From Clarkia xantiana subsp. parviflora (taxonomy: Eukaryota > Streptophyta > Magnoliopsida > Myrtales > Onagraceae): a stretch of 64,000 nt of DNA. This document shows, piece by piece, positions 57,884 through 64,000 of this stretch. The DNA lies in assembly GCA_036873135.1 (NCBI GenBank), contig JAPTYO010000004.1, positions 1,298,322 to 1,362,321 of the forward strand, written 5' to 3'. Each line of letters opens with the position of its first letter. Within the stretch, counting starts at the first letter, position 1. Made by a program: the position numbers and the translations under genes. The notes beneath the pieces were generated by a model. It did not search any database and was not told the DNA's origin. It was given only the letters and a program-made list of their open reading frames with translations.

Positions 57884-60525
57884 TATACAGTAGGTTGTTA
57901 CCAGTGGCAATTAGTCAGTTCATCCAGTAAATAATTTGTTCATTGTTTCATTTATTATTTATAATTAGAGGTAAAATCTAAATTTTGAGAATGAACAATA
58001 TAATCATTACTTTATTCTATACTATCTAACTTGGTCCGAGTGATTAATTTATGTATAGAATAAGCATATTACAAATATTATCTTCCAATTCTTTATAGAG
58101 ACCAACCTAAGGCTAAGACTAGCCGTTTAAAAAAAAAAAAAACCAATTGTGATAATGCTCCGGAAACTAGATTGAAGAAGATTCAACCTCAAGTTTATAT
58201 AACCAAACAACTTTACCTCTAACAAAACTAATAAATGAAGTCCATAAAGATTACAAAACGTGCCTCAGGCCGACTCAAGGGTAAGACCACTAAAACTAGG
58301 GTTTTAGGCCCCAAAGTTTAAGAGACCTCATATGTGTTAGTGACATTTTATATTTTATGTTTTAAGTTGAATAATTTAATCTTGATTTCTAAGCCGTTAG
58401 ATCATAAGAGAGAATCAATTATAATGAATAGAGATAAAAATTATTTCATACACGTGCATAATCTGATGACTGAGAAATCGAGTTGAAATAAATCCGAGTT
58501 TATTTTAGTCGAACCCTTGTGGAAAGGGTCATGTTATTATGGGTCCAATGTAATTAATTTTTCCTTTTGTATCCGATATCAATTTTTATCAGCTGGCGTG
58601 GCTTATTTGGTAGCTTAATTTAAATCTTAGATTTGCAATTTCGACATGTATCATTTATTTAATTTAATTAGAAAAAATCAAACATAATATATTTCCTTAA
58701 ATATAAATTTATTACTTTTTGCCCAAAGCCGTAAAACACAAATTACATTTAATCCTAGTTTATCATATATATTGACTATTAATTAACAAAAAAAAAATTC
58801 TAATATGACAAATAAAATTAAATGTTCATCCATAAATTAGTTTTAAACTGATTGATATACACTAAAATATCAATTCAATTCGGTTTTCATTTTAGTCTTG
58901 GACTATACTGTTTAAACTTTAAATTTCTAATAATCGATTTGACAATGATCCGGTTTATAACCAATTTAAGCTAAAACTAATTAGTTTCACAATTAAAATT
59001 AAAAGTATACAAATGGAGGACAATGAAGAATCCACAAATGTAAAGGTGGAACAAAAGTTCAAGATGATGAATACAAAATATTTTAGACTTTTTTAAAAAT
59101 ATATTTAGGTTGATTTAAAAAAAAAAATTTATTCTAACACTAGACTAAATATTTATGAAATTTAATAATTGTTATTTCTAAATTTAAAATCAATTCAATT
59201 CAGTTAACTACTAATTAATTTGATTTGATCCCGAATTACACTATATAATTATTAGGCTCTCATGATTTTTATTTTGTTGCACTAATTAACATGTGATATT
59301 GGAAAATCGGCGGAAAGGAATAAGTATTGGCCTTTACCTTCCAGTTGGGTGTTGTTTGATTTTCAAGTTTAGGGTTGGCTATTTTGATTTGTGGTGAATA
59401 TTCTTGATGTTTGGTTCTTGTCTTAGCAGAAGCAGCTTGTGGAGTAGAGGGGGTAGACTTGAAGATTTGTAGAAATAAGACTGAGAACATGGTGAGTTTA
59501 TTGCACATTGATAGGATTTATATTTTGTTATCTATTCTATAGGATAATATGTATTTAGTGGTTTTTTTTCTTAAAAAAAAAAAAAAAAAACTAACAGCAC
59601 TATGGAGTACATGTCATGTTGCAATTTAGATTTTTTTCTGATTCGGTGTTGTTTTTTATTTTTTCATATGATTTTGACGTTAAAATTAAACGTCATCGTA
59701 ACATGATATATACTTCATATTATTTTTATTTTCTTAATCCTTAATATTATTGTTACAAGACAATTTAAGTCAAAATTACGCTAAAATTTAATATCAAAAG
59801 TGGCCAGAAAAGGGAAACTCCAAAATTTGATACAACAGACATCAAGTTGATGTCGTAATTAAAAATAAATTGAGATTGAATTATAATATGATTTATACTT
59901 TAAATTGTTTTTATTAGGTTGTTATTTTTTTTAATAGAGTATTGATGCAATAAAACAGTATTGAATGTGAGATTTATACTCTCTAATGTAATATTATTGC
60001 ATTAGTACAAAAAATTAAGTATAATTCTTTGATTTATACAATAGAAATTGTCTATTTATTTATTGCTATATTTATTAAGTGGGAATTTTTTTACTAAGAT
60101 GAAGATGTTTTTTTAGAGAAATATTATCTTTTTTAGTATCTTAATTTTTTAGGTGTTTCAACTATCAAAATATATGATTATTTAATGTCACGTGATTCAG
60201 TTCACCTAATTAGAGACTCGCATTAGTCTTTATATACGACATTTCATATTATTTTTGTGTTATAATTTGAGACATTTATATCATTATTTATATCACTAGA
60301 CTAACAATATATGCTTTATAATTGATTAATTATACCGTCATTTCAACAGACAGCCTAAGCTACAATAAGATAAAAACTGGTGTGATCCACCTAATGGATG
60401 AAAGACGTTGTTAACTAACTAACTAACTGCACTTGTGGTTCAAATATAACCAATAGTAGCAACACTTCATTATTATTGTGTCGGATGTGGTGAACATCTT
60501 TGTGTTGAAATCTAATGAAGTAGGA
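57884..60525. other. AT-rich intergenic stretch
   Basis: No convincing gene. At 58379-58515 there is a diverged copy of the 3781-3939 MITE. A minus-strand frame at 59508-59269 (79 codons, good ATG context, candidate GT donor near 59338) was considered but has no recognisable domain. Confidence 0.4.
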
Positions 60526-60534
60526 TTATATAAT

Positions 60535-61067
60535 GGGTTAATAACTAAAAAACTGTACAAGGTTTACCCTATGTTAAAATTAGGTGTCTGAAGTTTGAAA
60601 TGTTAAAATGGACTGTCTCAAGTTTCATTTTTGTTGAAATTTGGTGTCTCTGTGCGTCTTTTCATTTCCATTCAATCATTTTCATCAACCCACCAACCCA
60701 TTCATAATCCATCACTCTTTACTTTTCACAAAATCGTCAAATTTCACCTAAAAATTGAATATTAAAAAAAAAGTTTCTAGAAGAGTGGTGTGGAGTCATT
60801 TTCCAAGGACAATAGAGCGAGATTTACTTGCCCGGATGTGACCAACTTTTTAGGTGACGGTCCCGGCGAGATGACGAGGATGGAGTGTGTATGAGAGCTC
60901 GAATTTGACAGACGGTTTCGTCGGAATTGACTTCTCTAAAGTAATCACACCGAGACCCCTAATTTCAACTAAAATGAAACTTGGGACAGTCCATTTTAAC
61001 ATTTCAAACTTCAGACACCTAATTTTAACATAGGGTAAACATTGGACAGTTTTTTAGTTATTAACCC
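60535..61067. mobile_element. MULE-like foldback element, family A (copy 3, best preserved)
   Basis: Starts GGGTTAATAACTAAAAAACT and ends AGTTTTTTAGTTATTAACCC. The exact 9-bp duplication TTATATAAT is at 60526-60534 and 61068-61076, diagnostic of Mutator-like transposition. Interior carries the family block (GTGTGGAGTCATTTTCCAAG, GACGGTCCCGGCGAGATGAC, TGAGAGCTCGAATTTGACAG). The youngest of the three copies by end and duplication preservation. Confidence 0.92.
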
Positions 61068-61391
61068 TTATATAATTAAATTAGATGATACAAATTGTGA
61101 AATTTTCATTTTTATGTTTAAAATTAATTCTAAAGTTATGAATTTAAATATGTAATTAAATGATCACAACTTTTTATGTGGTACGTATTCTAATTTAATA
61201 ATGATATTTGTTATATATAAAAGTATATGTGAAAATATTTCAAAATATCAGATGTATTTATACAATATTCAATAGTAAAATGTATATATATATATCCGAA
61301 AAAGTCGGCTCTGTCTCCCCTAATTTTTAGGTCGTTTAGATAAAGTATAATTAATTAATTAATAGTTTAAAGTTCTGTAGCCGAACCGGTG

Positions 61392-61400
61392 CTATAAATT
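61392..61400 (+). promoter_or_regulatory. TATA box of the terpene synthase gene
   Basis: GCTATAAATT, about 70 bp before the ATG at 61468. Confidence 0.5.
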
Positions 61401-61467
61401 CAAACACAAATGGATGGAGAGATAAAAAACAAAATTATATGCACAAACACAATCCCAAAAATTAAAT

Positions 61468-63639
61468 ATGCAGCTTGTGTCGGGGCCTAAGTTGATCTCA
61501 TTCTTACCAACTAGGTTTTCCTTGTTGAGAAGAAGTTTCTGCTGCAAACCAAACCAAATAATCTCACCTTCTGAAAATACATTTCACAAGGTCTCGCCGG
61601 TAGCAGCTGAGAGACGGTCCGCGGATTATAAACCTAATATCTTGTCCCGCGACCACGTGTTTCAGTCTTTAGACAAAACTAATTCGGTAATTATATTTAG
61701 TACATGCATGCCTCCTTCAACATGTTTATGTTTTTTTTGTTTTTCCACTGCGTGTCATACTTTTACCGAGTCAATTCGTAATGTATAAAATACGGGCTAT
61801 AAAGAATTATCCATTCACAGGCTTGAACTTAAGGTTAAAGAGAACTGTTACGACATCTTGCATGCAATGTTTTATTATGAGGAACATTGAAATACCCTAT
61901 ATATACCACATCGGCTGAAAATCAGAAATTTGGAGCCTTAATAATCAAGAGAGGTATTACTCAAATCCAACAAGAATTCTTCATTTTCTAAGTTTAGGCG
62001 ATAAACGGGTTTAGTTAGGCTAGGTTGGGTTAGTGGGACACTCATTCGAGATTGGGGGCGTGACATAATGGTTCATAGTCGACACGGGACTCTGGAGCCA
62101 GGCCGAGACAGTGACGTACTCGTCGCGGCCTGGAATCGTTTGCCACCGGTAGAACGACTGGCTCCACTAGCCCAACCCAGCCTAACTAAACTCATTTGTC
62201 CTCATTTGGGCCTAGAAAATGAGAAATTCATGTTGGACTTGAGTAGTACTTCTATTGGTTATTAAGACTCAAAATTTCTTGTTTCTAACCGATGTAGTAC
62301 ACAAGCATATGAGGTATTACAAACATACATGTGTGGTCACGGACATGGACGAAGGCATAAAGGGGGTGATGGGGCAATTGTCCCCTTAATTTTAAGTGAG
62401 GTGCAATTTTTATCAAAAAAAAAAAAAGTGTAACTATTGTCAATTTGTCTCTTTAAAATTTTAAACTCGGTCCACTTGGATATTTTTATACTAGTTATTT
62501 GCCCTAACTCAGTTCATGCCTTTGAATAGAATTTATGGCTTCGTTCCTAAGGGATGGAGCTATTAAGGGTTGAGGATGACAATTTCCTCACTTAACTTAT
62601 GCTGATATGTAATTTTGATCTTAAAATTTGCAATTTTTATCAATTTGACATTTTAAAATCTTACATTTACTCATGAATTTTTTACATTGATGATTGTTTG
62701 TTCCTAATTCAGCTCTTGCTTTCTGAACAAAATTACAGACTTCTTCCATGTATGTGGACTTTAATGGCGATGAAGAATTTTATGTTTTTAGGGCACGGGC
62801 TTAGTTAGGTTAGAATGGGCTAGTGAGGGACAATCGTTCGGAATCGTTTGCCCCCGGTAGGTGATCAGAACTCCGGGGGTCAATAGACTGTGCTCCGCAA
62901 AATCGATTACGGTTCTGGGTCGGCTCTGATACCATTCTGTCACGCCACAAACCCGAACGATTGGCCCCACTAGCCCAACCCAGCCTAAATAAACTCGTTT
63001 GTCCTCACTTGAGCCTAGAAAATGAGGAATTCATGTTGGACTTGAGTAGTATATCTCTTGCTTATTAAGGCTCTAAATTTCTGATTTCCAACCGATGTGG
63101 TACACATGCATATGAGGTATTACAAACATACATGTGTGGATACAAACATGGACGAAGGCGTAAAGGGGGTGATGGGGCAATTGTCCCCTTAATTTTAAGT
63201 GAGATGCAATTTTTATCATAAAATGTGTAACTTTGTCAATTTGGCTCTTTAAAATCTTAAACTCATGCTTTTGAATAGAATTAATGGCTTAAACCCGAGA
63301 TCTCTGGATGCGCTGAATTATATTACGTAATAATCTTACAATGATTTTCTTGCTAATTATTACAGTTTGAAATGCACAAGGAGAAGATTGAAGTGTTGGA
63401 GAAAGAGGTGAGGGATGCATTAATCCATGAAAGCTGCAACGGTTTAGGTGTGTTGGAGCTAATAGACAATATTCAAAAACTCGGTTTATCATGTCGATTT
63501 GAGGAAGACATTAGGAAAATCCTTCGGTCTCTGTCTCAAAGAGAAAAACAACGCTTGAATGGAGACCTCAGTAACACTCTCCACGCTGTTAGTCTCAACT
63601 TCAGGATTCGGAGACAGCACTGTCTTGATGCCTCACAAG
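61468..63639 (+). CDS. Terpene synthase, TPS-b (monoterpene synthase) type, first two exons
   Basis: Plastid-targeted cyclic or acyclic monoterpene synthase, which would convert geranyl diphosphate; only the N-terminal part is in the window. Exon 1 is 61468-61686 and exon 2 is 63366-63639 (ends phase 1), matching the first two exons of TPS-b genes. Residues 1 to about 48 look like a transit peptide (Ser/Arg-rich). The conserved RRSADYKPNI follows, where the RR-x8-W motif has leucine instead of tryptophan. Exon 2 encodes typical alpha-barrel sequence: IEVLEKEVRDAL, VLELIDNIQKLGLSCRFEED and HAVSLNFRIRRQHCLDASQG. The catalytic DDxxD and NSE/DTE motifs would be in later exons. Intron 1 is 1679 bp because of LTR-type insertions. 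No later TPS exon is seen in the remaining 361 bp, so the gene either continues beyond the edge or is truncated. Confidence 0.85.
61905..62075 (+). mobile_element. Inverted LTR fragment of the TPS-intron element
   Basis: Plus-strand copy of the LTR sequence that occurs on the minus strand at 62140-62540 and 62945-63290: TACCACATCGGCTGAAAATC, TTTGGAGCCTTAATAATCAA, TTACTCAAATCCAACAAGAA, then GGGCGTGACATAATGGTTCA at the LTR/primer-site junction. Most diverged of the three. Confidence 0.6.
62140..63290 (-). mobile_element. TRIM-like LTR element in TPS intron 1
   Basis: Two direct repeats (62140-62540 and about 62945-63290) share CCTAGAAAATGAG-AATTCAT, CCGATGTGGTACACATGCAT, TATTACAAACATACATGTGT and GGTGATGGGGCAATTGTCCC. 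Read on the minus strand, the upstream repeat ends GTTTGTGGCGTGACAG and is followed directly by AATGGTATCAGAGCC, the initiator-tRNA-Met primer-binding site of many plant copia-type elements. The interior is about 400 bp with no coding sequence, which fits a terminal-repeat retrotransposon in miniature. The terminal 5-bp duplication was not resolved. Confidence 0.65.
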
Positions 63640-64000
63640 GTTGTCTTTTTCTTTTTCTTTTTCTTTTTAAATGTTAAATTATATATTAGACCGAGTTAAG
63701 CTTAACGGGCCAACAGTGAGTAACAATTATAGCTCCGTACCATTAGACCGAGATTCATCCTAAAATAAGTATTGTGGAACTTTTTGTAATTTTAACACTT
63801 CCTCCTACTCCATGAAAGTTAAAAAAAATAAAAATTATTATGTCATCGGCTTATTAAATCCAGGCGAGTCAATCGTAACTAATTTTTAAACAAACATTAT
63901 CTCACGCCCAGATAATTTTTAACAAACATTCTCTAATGTCTAGACTTGTACGACACTGAATCAATGGAAAAAAAAAAAACGAAGCTCAAGACGGTCAATC
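63640..64000. other. TPS intron 2 (partial) or 3' flank
   Basis: AT-rich with a (TTTTTC)n run just after the exon 2 donor at 63640. No TPS exon 3 sequence recognised before the window ends. Confidence 0.5.

Noticed and set aside
59269..59508. Minus-strand frame of 79 codons with good ATG context and a hydrophobic start
   Set aside because: No recognisable family, no second exon and no promoter found; could be a small gene but cannot be supported.
62220..62250. GGACTTGAGTAGTACT resembling 5S rRNA (Cassandra-type TRIM)
   Set aside because: Similarity is short and on the wrong strand relative to the LTR orientation; not enough to call 5S-derived.

Overview
The window is nuclear DNA from a flowering plant, most likely a eudicot. 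It is AT-rich, its genes have short GT-AG introns, its proteins match plant-only families (BBX28/29-type B-box factor, plant diacylglycerol kinase, BAHD acyltransferases, TPS-b terpene synthase), and the spaces between genes are packed with small non-autonomous transposons. I cannot name the species.

Layout: a small wound-induced protein gene (2.9-3.2 kb, minus); a 12-coding-exon diacylglycerol kinase (5.4-8.1 kb, minus); a repeat-rich stretch (8.8-14.2 kb); then a direct segmental duplication (about 13.6-18.8 kb and 20.6-28.7 kb). Each copy of the duplication carries one BAHD acyltransferase gene and part of a dead cellulose-synthase-like gene. Two tandem-repeat blocks follow (29.65-30.48 and 30.77-31.14 kb). 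Next come a BBX transcription factor (31.5-32.3 kb), a transposon-filled gap, a head-to-head pair of mitochondrial frataxin (38.3-39.7 kb, minus) and an LRR protein (41.0-43.5 kb, plus), a WD40 protein of the GTS1/WDR89 type (46.0-48.6 kb), an MSI-type WD40 histone chaperone (52.5-54.4 kb, minus), a third BAHD gene (55.0-57.5 kb, minus), and the first two exons of a terpene synthase (61.5-63.6 kb) that runs off the right edge or is truncated.

Housekeeping genes (frataxin, MSI, GTS1, DGK) are intact, and their spliced frames closed when I traced each exon by hand. The specialised-metabolism genes (three BAHDs, one TPS) sit in the transposon-dense parts and show the signs of rapid change: duplication, serine-tract growth, transposons in introns and promoter, and in one case a hAT element that replaced the end of the protein.

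Mobile elements are mostly non-autonomous DNA transposons. Several have exact or near-exact target-site duplications I could read directly: MULE-like with 9 bp (27.4, 33.1, 36.7, 48.9, 60.5 kb), hAT-like with 8 bp (24.5, 25.5 kb), Harbinger-like with TAA (20.8 kb) and Stowaway-like with TA (17.5 kb). A short TRIM-like LTR element with a tRNA-Met primer site sits in the TPS intron. I found no CRISPR, no tRNA or rRNA gene, and no virus-like coding region. I did not find a convincing new biological system. The best leads are the hAT-rewritten BAHD terminus, the layered duplication, the same foldback family in the introns of two BAHD genes, and the recurrence of CACGTG (G-box) cores inside many unrelated elements.
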